A stretch of DNA of 64,000 bases from Sambucus nigra (taxonomy: Eukaryota; Streptophyta; Magnoliopsida; Dipsacales; Adoxaceae), in assembly GCA_949130495.1 (NCBI GenBank), contig OX422221.1, positions 158,629,241-158,693,240 of the forward strand. Reading direction: 5' to 3'. This document shows, one piece after another, positions 31,510 to 43,123 of the stretch (its first letter is position 1; the number at the start of each line of letters is the position of its first letter). A program made the translations under genes and the position numbers. The notes beneath the pieces were generated by a model. The model was not told where the DNA came from. It was given only the letters and a program-made list of their open reading frames with translations, and did no database searches.

Positions 31510-32813
31510 TGTAAGAGGGTAGTTTAGATTAGATGGAGGCGTAACCCCTTTTGAGTATAGTAATGGTAAGTTAACTGGGGACACTCTTGATTAATTATAA
31601 GACACACAAAAAATAAACTTAGTTTGAACTCACAAATCTCTCGTGTATAACTCAAAAGATAATAATGAACTCAGAAGTAACTCGTTGAGAGGGAGAGAGA
31701 AATAAGAACCCTAGATACACCTTGGCAGGCAACCAAACACACCAACTCTCAAAGGTCTCCAATCAGATATTAAAAGCTTCGTAATAAATGACAATGGTGG
31801 ATGAGTAAAAGCTCTGGTTTTTGCAATAACTTCTTTCTCCCTGTTGACAATCACTCTCTCTAGATAAAAATCTCCAGAAAAGATCTCTCCTTTCTCAGAA
31901 GTGGTTGAGGGAAATAAATAACCCCCCACACCACTCTCGAGATGGATCAGTCATTGATAAATGTGAAAGACATCCCTCATACTTTATGTCACAAACATTA
32001 AATGCCTGATGGACTAGTCAGCTCCACGTCATGAATATTAAATGCCAAGACATGCCTTTTGCCTACCCACTATGCATCAGGGGGCTGTCGTCATAGAGAT
32101 GGCTCCCTAACTGTCTGACAACCCCAAATACTATGGTGGTTTACTCAAGTGCAAATTTGACATTGCCTAGCTGGCTAGTGACATCACATAAAGTAGATGT
32201 GTCATTAAGTATAGAGTTATTTGGTTCACAACTCAACACCCAATGGAACTCAAGGCTGCTCCGCCCAAGGTTCCGTGGTCAAGGTCTTTTGATGTTTTAG
32301 CAGATGTATATAAGATGGCCAGAACAAGACCCAATGGTGCCTCACTTCTCAATCCTCCAAACCAAGTCCCTCTGAAGTTCCCACGACGAGTTCGTTCGAT
32401 AGAGCATGAAAGCTCTCCTAGGCCCTGCCAAGCATGGTCTCTCGTGAGTACCGCTCGACCTCACACTAAAAATCATTATAATCGCTACAAATCATAGACA
32501 ATATAAATAAAAAGATTCAACAAGACTAAGTAAAATAATAGTACTAAAGGATCAGCTATCTTGGTCAGCTTCTTCGTTAGGAGATCCCTTTAGGCTGCCA
32601 CGCTGAACTATCTCGCTTGAGCTGCATCACTGCCTTACTGAGCTACATTGCTTTGAGTTACATTGCTACCTTACTGAGCTGCATCGCTGCCTTGCTGAGC
32701 TGCATCGCTTGAGCTGCCTCGCTGAGCTACATCGCTGCCTTAATCCTTTGAGTCTCTTGTATTAACTGGGGGGATTAACTCTAATATCGAGATTATCTTC
32801 AAAACCCCCTACA
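31510..32813 (-). repeat. 5' LTR of the Tat element
   Basis: 1304 bp, TGTAAGAGGG...CCCCCTACA on the plus strand. Its end contains an imperfect ~20-bp repeat (GAGCTGCATCGCTGCCTT-like) at 32615-32745. A second copy of this LTR is at 55249-59340, with a shorter version of that repeat. Confidence 0.85.
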
Positions 32814-33199
32814 ATATGCAAAATTTCATGTGTTTCATTTTGTAGTTTGTTTTTATATTTCATTTTGTTGGGAACCCCACTGGGCATTGGCTCACCCCGT
32901 TCGCTCCATTATGACAAGTTAATCGAAATTCTGTCTTTTAAGAGCGTTATCCAGGTAAGTAATTTTTTTATTGATACGTTAGTCACTTTGATTATTTGAA
33001 CCCTTTATTATTCCATAATGGGATCCACACTTGTCATTATTATACTTATATATCTTTAAAACTAGATTGCATTCTTAATTGTTAACATAAAGTAATTAAT
33101 AGTGACTATAAACTTCATCTAGGGTGTTTCACAAGACTTCACATTTAAAGCAACCGGACCAGACCGGGGTGACCCCATATTCGGTGTTGGGAAGTTACA
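32814..33199 (+). repeat. 3' fragment of a second Tekay-type LTR family
   Basis: Similar to 49600-49946: CCCACTGGGCATTGGCTCA, then AGAGCGTTATCCAGGTAAGTA, a GGGTGTTT motif and a GTTACA end. No primer site follows, so it could be an orphan or 3' LTR end. Confidence 0.5.
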
Positions 33200-34510
33200 A
33201 CCAAAATTACACAAGATCTTCCTACGATACACGATTTTTTTATAAAATATTGAAGTGTTCTTACATGAAATTTTTGTCGTTATGATGATGATTAGTTTCC
33301 TTAAGGCGAGGTATAGTGACACATTCAGATAAGGATTTCTTATATTAGGGTTGGTCTTGGGGGAGCCTGGGATTTCACAAGATATACATACAGTCTCCCA
33401 GTGGAACCGGGAAAAAAGGTTAAACCATAATATAAATTAAAAAAAAACTTGTTCTAACTCTACTTTAAATATGCATGTTGTTGTTTATAAGTGGGTGTTA
33501 TTTATATAGCTTTTATTAGTAGGCGACATACAGGGTGAAATGATTTAATGATATTTAGAAAATTATTTGGTAAAAAAATGATTTATATGTATGGGTGTTA
33601 GGCTTTATTGAGCCTAGAAAATTATTTTAATAAAGAACATTTATGTGCATGGGTGATGATGTCTTTTTCCCCAAGATTACTCAGTAAGGACAAGACTTCA
33701 TAGAATGTGAGTATATTACTTTTAACATGTTAAGCACATATCCTTCTACTGGAACTCTGGTTGGATGGTTTCCTAGACTAGTAGTTATTCACTTGGAGTT
33801 TTTGTAAGTGTGATAGAAAAAGGGGTGCGAGAGTCGTACCTGGTTTATAGAAAATGGAGCATTGCCTTGTCGTATGTTTCAGTGGAGGGTCGACTGATTG
33901 GGAAGATGTTAGAGTGGGGAGTGTGGGAATGGACTTATTATAGGAGTACATGGACTTTATCCGAGATATGAAACTAACGATCGAAAATTAGTATTAGTAT
34001 CAAGGAAAGTATCTCTGTGAGAGTAGTATCCACTCGTCATACATGGTGAAATAATATGACGATCTTTAGATATGTATATGATAAACTAATAATTATATGC
34101 ATGTGTATGAAACTTTTTGAGCTTAGAAAATTATTTTAATAAACAATATTTATGTGCATGGATGATGGCGTGTTTTACCCCAGGATTACTAAATGAATAT
34201 TAGATTTCAAAGAACATGAGTTTATTACTTTTTACATGTTATGCACCCGTCCTTTTGGTGAAGATGGGGTGGGTGGTATCCTAAACTGGTAGTTACTCGA
34301 CCTGGAGTTTTCGTAAGTGTTATAAAAAGGGTGCGATGGACGTACCTTTGATATGTGGAGTGGATTTTTGGCTTGTCGTATCTTTCAATGGATGGTTGGG
34401 TGATCGAACAAAGGTTCAACTAAGGAGTCTGGGTAGGGACTTCCCATAAGAGGAGAGGGAATTTATATGATATCTTAAATTAGCTCTCGAGAAGTAGGCT
34501 TAGTGTCAGG
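33200..34510 (+). repeat. unassigned sequence with a diverged ~509-bp direct duplication
   Basis: About 33580-34060 and 34089-34500 repeat each other: AGCCTAGAAAATTATTTTAA at 33611 against AGCTTAGAAAATTATTTTAA at 34120, then TTTATGTGCATG, GGAGTTTT.GTAAGTGT and CTTGTCGTAT. No conserved reading frame runs through both. Confidence 0.7.
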
Positions 34511-37500
34511 GATGTTCAGATACAATATTAATGAAGAAGAATTTTGGAAAACCTAATAAATATTCGATTTTCTGACCTAAAACTCAATGGGGGTGGAGGC
34601 TTTTAGAGGAAAAAATATGCAGTATAATTAACCACATGATTTAATGATCAACTACACGGTTAAATATGGTCTTTAACCAATTAAAATAATTAGCTTAGGA
34701 ACGCATTTGTATTATCTTTCATCGCACAGTCAAATATTGTTCGTGAGGCTAAATGAGACTTTATCTCATCTCCTAATTTGATGGGTATTTTAGGGGCTTA
34801 CTAAAACTTACTTTGGCAAGTTTTAGTATTAAGGGTGCTTAGGCCTTGACGCAGAGTCCAAAAGTGTGAAAAAACGTGCGTATGAATTTTTATAGTTATT
34901 ATAGAGCCCCTCGATGGAGAGTGTGTATATGTGTATGTATGTGTGTGTGTGTGGATATTCGATATTAAAATTTACATTTGAATCAACTGTTGGATTGAGG
35001 TGTTCATGTGTGTATTTTCGCATATGAGTAGGATGGGGCCCTTATATTATTGGTGGTTGAGGACCAACTCGTTGAGGTGATGAGTATGCCAATTTAGGCG
35101 AGATAGTGAGTTCAGTTGCGCGCCCCTTGGTTCTACTCCACCATTTAAAAGCATTAAATGAGGATGTGTTTCTAGTGATCTCACCATTCTACATTATCCT
35201 AGAATGTGGGAAAGACATGTTGATTGACATTTAATTAAGGAAGGGGAATTTGGGATGCTATTGTTGTAACTATACCCGAATTTAGTTGATAATGAGGTAC
35301 CACTCTCTTCCCATTTTCTTATGCATGTAGATAGTTTTGCATTCTATGACAAATTGTGATCATTTGACACTTTCAACAAGTTGTTATGGATTCTTTTCAG
35401 CTACAGGAGTTGCTGAACTCCGAGTCATATTGTCACTTGAAAATGTGTTATATGGTTACGACCCTTTACACGAGATCAAGTATTGACGCTTTTGCCTCAT
35501 CTCATGTTACCGTTATGGAAAAACCTGATGCTTTCTTGGTTCCTCCTCCCGAGGGTTTGGGGATCCAACTTGGGTTACTCTTCCAACAGATATGCCACAT
35601 TCCCCTTTACTCATCTTTTAGTGGGGGATCCTTTTGTGGATTTATTTATTAGCTAAACAATGTATATATGGTTATTAGATTTCATATTTACTTCTTATTA
35701 TCTTTATGGTTGTTCTTTTATATGTGAATTTATAAGGATAAAAAATTGTAATAAACAAAAAGCAACAAAATTATGCTAACTCTTATGCAATTTCTTTAAT
35801 CATTTAACCAAAATCATCTTTTTATTGACATGGAGAATTTGAATTTAAAACTTATAGTTGGGATGAACCTAATCTCGGTACATAAAAGTTTGGAGAAATG
35901 AAATGAATAAAACATAAGTTCCCTACAACTTTGATGGGAGCAGGGGCCACTTCGAGCGACAGGGTTGGATCCTATTGATCCATGATTCGTCTATTTTAGT
36001 CTTGAAGACTTGTCGCTGAATTTGATCCCTTTGCCTTGGTATGTACTTGGCTTTTGTTAGTCGGGTCCTATTGGTGATAATTCTCATTGGATGTCTATTT
36101 GACTATCTTGTTCGGAGGGGGAAGTTTTATTGTGAGTGGGGGGTCGGGGTACGAAGTACATAGGTGCTTTCGAGAGTGTGTGTTTAGGAGAGTTATTATG
36201 GGTGACATATTTTCTTGGGTATAATGAGGATTTTTTTAGGGAAGAACATGATTTCCATTAGTAATGAGGATTCGGAATATCACCCATTGATCAATCAAAG
36301 AGATATTAAACACCTAAAAGGGGGGGGGGGTGACACTTTCCACGTGAGTCCCATTTGGGCTATGACTTCTTTCAGTATGAGATATCCTTCTCGGACTCCT
36401 TAGTCTTTGAATTTATTTTTAAAGGCCCTCGTTATGGTCTTGTGATACCCTTGTGTGTAATGGAGAGCTGTTCATCCAACAAATCCAATTCATCATATCG
36501 GATCGTCAACAAAAGAACGTCGATGATATGATTCTATATCATGACCCTCAAAGAGGAGAATTCCATTTCTACATCATTACCCTTAGAGAGGAGAATTCCA
36601 TTTCTACTCTATCAAGGTGTCCATTATATTGAATATCACATACTAAACAAATCCAATAATTTTTTTTCACAATTGAACCGTCTAAATTGTGTGTATAGGT
36701 TATACCATCGCTAGTGTTGATAAGCAGATTCAAGATTAATAAAAAAGTATGTCACGACAAACTTATGAAATTTTGAAATGGAAACCAACCCATAAATTAT
36801 ATTTCAACCAATTATATAAATAAGTTTAGTGGGTTAGTATAAAGAATCTATGAAAAATAAACAACAATCCCTTATAATTTTAATTCCAAAGCCTCATTTC
36901 ATAAGCAAGATCAAAACCATAGGAAACACAATATATTTTGGGAAGGTAATATTTGTATATAAAGAAATGACACAAGTACATAATCTGCTAGAAACAATCA
37001 CAAAAAGATAATGAAATCAAAACTTAAAGAAATTTATACTATGACAAATTTCTTTTTGTTCGGCCCTATTAAAATAAATAAAAAATTTAGTCGATTGCGT
37101 TGGATGTCCTTCCACTTTGATTGTCCATGGTTGGATCAATACCACCATTGCTATAGTTGTTGACACCCAAATAAAAACACGAAGATAAATCCTTTATGAT
37201 GTTATGCTGATGATCTCCAAGAAAATAAAAGTCCCCAGCACATATAAAAAGTGTACTTTGACATTAGGGGAAAATATAAATACCAAAGTAGTATGTCAAA
37301 GCATACATGGTTAAACAATTAAATAATTGATGGAAGCATACATGGTTGATGAGGAAATGAATTGGACAAAGACGAACCAAATGATTCAGAAGAGTAATGG
37401 TAAGTACACAAACATATTACATAAAAATTCACGCAAAATGATGTAGTAATGCAATGGAGTATTGTACACATTCCATCGCGTTGTACATCACATTATTATA

Positions 37501-38100
37501 CTACTATATCGGTTTGTATGAATTTTTTCTTACTTTATATATTCACATAACATTTTTCAATTAAGAAAAGACATTAACAAAACTTGGGAACAAGTGAACA
37601 AACTAAATTTAAAAGAAAATTATATAAATAGTGTTGTTAATAAAACATGGGGAAAATGAGAGTGCGGAAAAACCTCAAATTGATCAACATAATATATACC
37701 CAAATCCTCAATTTCCTATTTTCTCTGCAAAAGCAAACTTAGGACATTAAATCAAGCAACTAGGACATAAATAAAGAAAAAACGATACGGAAAAATAAGA
37801 AAACATATAATCCCACTCTTCAATCTCCACAATTTTCACTGCATAAGAAATGAAAATAACAATTTTTTTTTACAAACATACAAAATCCAACACCAAAACA
37901 ACTTCATTTTATATTCCTCTTCATCACCCTTAATCCTACAGGATCGTAAGTACTTAGAGACATTTTTAAAGATTCATTTGTAGTTATTCTCATGTTTTTG
38001 TATTTTTAGTTGTTGGTCATATCTCATTCTCTGCAAAAAGGAAGATAGACAATTAGAGTATGGGTGATTATGGGACTTACTAAAATTTACAAAATACAAG
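34511..38100. other. unassigned, no gene seen
   Basis: AT-rich DNA. It holds a GT/AT microsatellite (34919-34956), a run of ten G at 36321-36330, and a short duplication at 36541-36606 (GAGGAGAATTCCATTTCTAC twice). The frame at 35386-35652 has no recognisable domain. The origin is probably old transposon debris. Confidence 0.5.
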
Positions 38101-38736
38101 CACAGGCGGATCCAAGGGTAGGCAAACTAGGTTGTAGCCCACCCCAAATTAAAAATAAAATTGCTATTAGGGGTGTTCTAGCCCACCCCCCCAAAAATCC
38201 AGCCCAAGTCTACATACCCAAATCGAACACACTTGAGCAGAATAAAAAAAAACAATTGACTTAGTGTCTCATCCACTCACACTTCATAAAAAGGTATAAA
38301 CTATTTTTTTTGGTAATGTTTGTTTAATTATATTGTTTTATCAAATTATTTTGTAATTTTAATGTATTGATTGTATTTATAATGTAGTGTTAGAGTTTGA
38401 ATTTGTTAATGCTTAAATTATTAATTTTGATTTTGTTATGTTAATGTTTTTCATTGTTTCATATTAGACTTTTGAATGTTTGTGTTGTGTATTATTTATG
38501 GAATGTTTTGTAATTTTTATGGACTTCTTTTATTTTGTATTGTTTAACAAAGTAGTGAATATTTTTAAAAATAATGTCATTATGTTGTTTATTTCTTAAA
38601 GTTATAAATTTTTGAGTAATAATTAGTTAAGAAACTCCAAAAATATCATAAAAAAAATCGACTTGAGGGTTGCCGCCCCCGAACCCCCCAAATTTTTTTT
38701 AGCCCACCCTATCGAACAATCCTAGCTCCGCCCTTG
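38101..38736. mobile_element. hAT-like non-autonomous DNA transposon
   Basis: 636 bp. Ends CACAGGCGGATCCAAG and, inverted, CAAGGGCGGAGCTAGG match at 11 of 16 positions. AGCCCACCC occurs inside both ends in opposite orientation. Flanking 8-mers AATACAAG (38093-38100) and AATACATG (38737-38744) agree at 7 of 8, as expected for a hAT target duplication. No transposase frame. Confidence 0.65.
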
Positions 38737-39158
38737 AATACATGGGATAAGAGTCCAATAAAACTTTGAAAATGGCACTAAAATAAAAAAATCTATAATC
38801 AATCTAATCCTTGTGTCCATCTCTTTTTATAACAGTTTGGACGTGATGATCGTGAGCCACAGTGGCGTCTTGCCTTCAATTTCTATCACTAGTATATTGT
38901 TAAAAAACATGGGATTAAGACCAATGAGACAGAGGTGAATTTTTATTTGTTTTGTTTCTTTTTAATCCCAACACCGGGATAACTAACGGGTGCTAAAACT
39001 CCAAAATCACATGATTATAACATGAGAGAGGCTCCTGTGTGGGAGCCCAAATGCGAGACTCCCATGCGGGATCTTTTTTATTCTTTTTGTGTGGGTTATA
39101 AACATTTCAGGGTACCCCTAAAAAAATCAGCTAAAAATAACATTTTTTGGTAAACAAA

Positions 39159-39200
39159 AGGTGTAAGTTAAAGTATTAAACAATACTTTAACTTACACCT
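39159..39200. repeat. perfect 19-bp hairpin
   Basis: AGGTGTAAGTTAAAGTATT (39159-39177), a 4-base loop AAAC, then its exact complement (39182-39200). It directly abuts the left arm of the foldback element at 39203. Confidence 0.9.
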
Positions 39201-39202
39201 TC

Positions 39203-39608
39203 TGTTTGGTTCGGGGTAAAATGTTTTTCACCGCGGTAGAAAATAAAATGGTGAAATATATTTTCACATATTTGGTGTTAATTTTGTTCACTATTTTGGT
39301 TTAAAGTTGCCTACTTATAGGGTGTATAATGGCAAGTGCCCTCACACAAGATACGATTGGTCTTGGGTTCGAGACATGAGAGCAATCTCTCCATGTATAG
39401 GGGTTAGGCCAGCCGACATCTGCCTCTCCCAAACCCTACAGTTAAGCGGAAACCTTGTGCACTGGGTACGATATTTTTTAACTATACGGTGTGCACTAAT
39501 TCACAATTTCAACCGAACAAAAATTTAATCTTAAATATGTGAAAAAGACATTTCATCATTTTACTCTTCACCGCGGTTAAAAGTATTTCACCCCAACCAA
39601 AAGGACCC
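39203..39608. mobile_element. foldback (MITE-like) element
   Basis: Left arm 39203-39289 and right arm 39515-39608 are inverted copies of each other over nearly 90 bp. Shared words include TTTGGTTCGGGG (right arm inverted TTTTGGTTGGGG), CACCGCGGT and TTCACATATTT. The long inverted arms without coding fit a MITE. Target duplication not resolved. Confidence 0.65.
39312..39480 (+). mobile_element. probable tRNA-derived SINE (Au-like) inside the foldback element
   Basis: TATAATGGCAAGTGCC near the start resembles an A-box region. GGGTTCGAGACATG is a B-box (consensus GGTTCGANNCC with one mismatch). ACCTTGTGCACTGGGTACGA followed by a T-run closes it, as in Au-family SINEs of flowering plants. Target duplications are unclear. 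Confidence 0.5.
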
Positions 39609-39952
39609 AAAAAATCTCATTCAAACCATACATCTCCTAAAAATGAAACATGTTAAACTGCTTACATGGTAATATTGATGATCTGGTGTTTCCACTTCAA
39701 CTAGAATCTCAACCAAGTTAGCATCGCAACATCTAATCAACATGAAAAAAAATTCAGATCAGCTTTCACCTGGGATAAAAGACTGAAAAATTCCTTCCAC
39801 TTGTCACTCAAAACCACAAAAGTAGACACTCAACCTATGAAACTATATGAAACGAATTTAAATAAAATCAATAAATCATGAGGGGCGGAGAAATCACTTG
39901 ACTTTTCATTGATTGAGTATATATGGTAAAGGAACCATGATTTATTTGTAAT
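39609..39952. other. unassigned spacer
   Basis: AT-rich DNA with no gene or repeat that I recognise. Confidence 0.5.
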
Positions 39953-41143
39953 TGATGGGAATGGGTTTCACATAAGAGCATATTATTCATTTTAATATTT
40001 GTTATTAGTTTCCTTTTATTTTAGTTCTTTTATTTCTGTTTATGTCCTTTAATTGGTCTCTAAGTACGTTTGGGACTAATTAGGTATATTTTTATTAATG
40101 ATTGTCCTTTTTAGTCTTTTAAGTAATTAATTTGTTAGCAAGTAATTCTCTCCATATACATACCCCATATATTCCTCATTTGAGGACAATTCCTTCATTT
40201 TTGAATACAAGAAATTCCTTGTTTCTCTCTCTATAATTGATATTTTTTTATTTTGGGCATTTGACGTGTAGTTTACGTCAAATTGGTATCAGAGCGGGTG
40301 TCGCTCCAATATTGATGTATTGGTGTATCAGTGTAAATTATCAACAAATCGTACGCTACATTATCAATGGCTCCGAAGAAATCCAAACAACAACAAAAGG
40401 AGATTCAAGAATTGAGAGGAAGCAATCAAGAATTGTACGAAAAATGGAAAAGTTTGAAGAATTAGCACAAAAATGACAACAAAAACTTGATGCCCTCTTC
40501 CAACTCCTCTCTTAAAAAATTCAACAACCCAAAACCACTAATACCACCAGAAATCATCCGGAACCTTCAAAACAGATCGAAACCTATCTAGCCCACCGTG
40601 TCCGTGCTGAAATACCTTCGATCGGCCCTGGCGGCAATCAAATGGCGCCACCGCCTATATCGGCTGTGCGCGATGGTCCCACCATCATCCTGAGGGGCGC
40701 GACTCAACCTTCGCCCTTTAGGATCAACCTCACCTAATTTTTGAACCCTAATTTGGACTCTTTACCCCAAAATCCAACCCAAAATTAAGATGATTTTTTT
40801 TAATCCGAGGAGAATGATGGGAATGGGTTTCACATAAGGGCATATTTGTTATTTTAATATTTATTATTAGTTTCTTTTTATTTTAGTTATTTTATTTCCT
40901 TTTATGTCCTTTAATTGGTCTCCAAGCATGTTTGAGACTAATTAGGTATATTTTTATTAATGATTGTCCTTTTTATTCTTTTAGGTAATTACTTGGTTAG
41001 CAAGTAATTCTTCTCATATAAATACCTCATGTACTCCTCATCTGAGGACAATTCTTTCATTCTTGAATATAAGAAATTCCTGGTTTCTCTCTCTAGAATT
41101 GGGGTTTGTTTTGTTTTGGCCCTTTGACATGTAGTTTATGCCA
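39953..41143 (+). mobile_element. miniature LTR retrotransposon (TRIM-like)
   Basis: 1191 bp. LTRs 39953-40280 (328 bp) and 40815-41143 (329 bp) start TGATGGGAATGGGTTTCAC and end TTTACGTCA/TTTATGCCA. The primer site TGGTATCAGAGC (40284-40295) is for tRNA-iMet, and the purine-rich CCGAGGAGAA precedes the 3' LTR. Flanks GTAAT and ATAAT agree at 4 of 5. The interior is only ~530 bp with a broken gag start, so it moves only with help. Confidence 0.85.
40367..40738 (+). pseudogene. truncated gag N-terminus in the TRIM-like element
   Basis: From the ATG at 40367 the frame reads MAPKKSKQQQKEIQELRG and stops after 32 codons. In the next frame MEKFEELAQK continues the coiled gag start, then a stop, then QQKLDALFQLLS. 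One frameshift and two stops therefore break it. No further retroviral domain remains. Confidence 0.55.
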
Positions 41144-41152
41144 ATAATAAAC

Positions 41153-43123
41153 TGTAATACCCTGTATATATGGGTATTTTTATTTAATTAATTTGAGGAA
41201 TTAATTAGGAAAAATACGTTTTAATTAAATTATGCGAGCAAAGTAATTTGACGCGATTAGATGATAATTACGACTATTAAATATTAATCAAGAGATAGTT
41301 ACTGATTAATATTACATTATGATAGTTACTAAGTGTGAATAGTAAATAATTGATAATTTTGATTATATGGCATAACGAGTGATATGTACGTATTTGATTT
41401 TATCTCACCGGGAGTCGCGTGTTGACTATTTTGAGGTGAGAAATGAGAAAAATATTTGAAGTGAGTCAGATGATAATTTAGAGATCATGAATGATTCCGG
41501 ATGCATCAAAATAGTTGAAATAGGGTACCCGGGGATATAGTTTGGGTCCCGGGTCAATTTTGGACCAAACCAACACCTATTAAGGCGTTTCGGTCATTTT
41601 TCAAAAAGAGGTGAAGGGAACTACGAAATTTAGAGCCTTATATATGATATTTAGAGATTGGGTTTAGGGTTCAAAACACCAAAAAGGGTTAAAGAGGCCA
41701 TTAGAGAGAAGAGCGAGAACCTATTTTCAAAGCTTAAAGAGGGATTTTGAAGATGGTGAAGAAATCTTGTATCCAAAGGCAATTGGAAAGGAAGATTGGA
41801 GAAGGACACAATCAATCACCAGCAAAGAACCAAGAAATCAGATAAATCAATCTAAGGCAAGTGTTTATTGCAAATTAAATTGATGTTATGATACCCATGT
41901 GTAGGGTTTTCATAAACAGATTGATGTTACTTAAAAATCTTAAATGAAAAGTATGAATTGATTACATGTTTGGGTAGAATATCATGTAGTTTGTATTTAC
42001 ATCTGTAGAGGATGAAAAATCAAAAGAATTATGATTATTGTTATGGAGTTTTAGATTGAATGAAAGAGAAGAACACAAAACTAGAACTGTGAAAGAGTTT
42101 TGAGGATTTATTCATTCTTGATTGATTCCGGTGAAGTCTTAATGTGTTTGAAATGTTAGAAACCATCCGAAGTTATGTAGAAAAGGGCTGGTATTGTTGA
42201 TTTTGATTTTGACAAAGCAGTGTGGATGAAAATGGTGAAAAACACATCTGATAACTGGGAGGATAATTTGCAGACAAAAACAAACCGGTCTGGTCTTGGG
42301 AAAGGGCGAATCAATCCGGTATCCAGAATTTTTGAAAATTTTCTCTTTTGCATATGTTTCTTAAATAGAGGTGGTGAACAAACTTTAGAACCTTGTGAAA
42401 ATAATATTAGGTGAATTATTATTTTATAGTAGGCCAACGATGGGAGTACGATTTCATCTTAGAGAGATAATTAAGATGGGAATGAGGTTGGTTATATTAA
42501 TTCGTAATTTATGTGAGAGATGGGTAAAGAATTATGGGAATCAAATGAATTAATGTATAGAACATTAGGGTAAGTTAGGCTTAACTACTGAAATTTGTAA
42601 AGGGGTAAATAGGGCCCTTAGAGTTGTGTGAACACTCGTATATATACGATAATGAGATAAATCGTAAAGTAAATAGTACAACGAGTATGCAAGAGATATA
42701 TACTACGTACTAACAAGTATTATCTGGTGGTGTGAATACCTATTGATGCATAGTACTACTTAGGTTGTGTGAATACCTAAAGTATACTCTCTCTCTATAT
42801 ATATCGGTGATCGAGGTATGATTCCGAGCCAAGAGATATAAATCACTATTGGTGATCGAGGTAGGATTCCGAGCCAATAACCCCTAAAATGTTATACAAT
42901 GAGGTGATTATATAGTATGTGTTTATAGTATATACTATGTGCAAAATATATATACATGAAGTGTGCTTAATTCTGTATTGGGGTCGATGATTTAACCGGA
43001 CCATTACATGGAAGCTCGATTTGGGGTCGATGATTATCTGGACCAAATAAAAAATAAATGATATTGGGGTCGAGGAGTATCGGGACTAATATACATATGT
43101 ATAACATTTATCTTGAGGCCGAG
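41153..43123 (+). repeat. 5' part of the outer Tekay LTR with hairpin units
   Basis: Homologous to the first ~1.97 kb of the Tekay LTR in sense orientation. Hairpin units with paired ends: TATTGG/CCAATA (42847-42879), TGTATTGG/CCATTACA with one mismatch (42974-43008), ATTTGG/CCAAAT (43019-43048) and ATATTGG/CTAATAT with one G-T pair (43061-43092). Cut at 43123 by the next element. Confidence 0.85.

Larger units (their letters stand above)
25320..32813 (-). mobile_element. Tat-lineage Ty3/gypsy element, decayed, left end missing
   Basis: On the minus strand the order is LTR (32813-31510), tRNA-Arg-type primer site, gag, acidic linker, protease, reverse transcriptase, RNase H, a second region ending in an RNase H motif, and integrase. 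The separate later RNase H motif is the hallmark of Tat/Ogre elements. The integrase C-terminus, polypurine tract and left LTR are absent, so the element is truncated at about 25320. Stops and frameshifts break most of pol, while gag is one long frame. Confidence 0.88.

Noticed and set aside
35386..35652. 88-codon frame starting MDSFQLQELL
   Set aside because: Isolated, no domain, no promoter or homologous copy in the window; cannot be supported as a gene.
40237..40476. 79-codon frame starting inside the 5' LTR of the miniature element
   Set aside because: The start lies in the LTR; only its last part matches gag, in a frame different from the gag ATG at 40367, so it is listed as a frameshifted relic.
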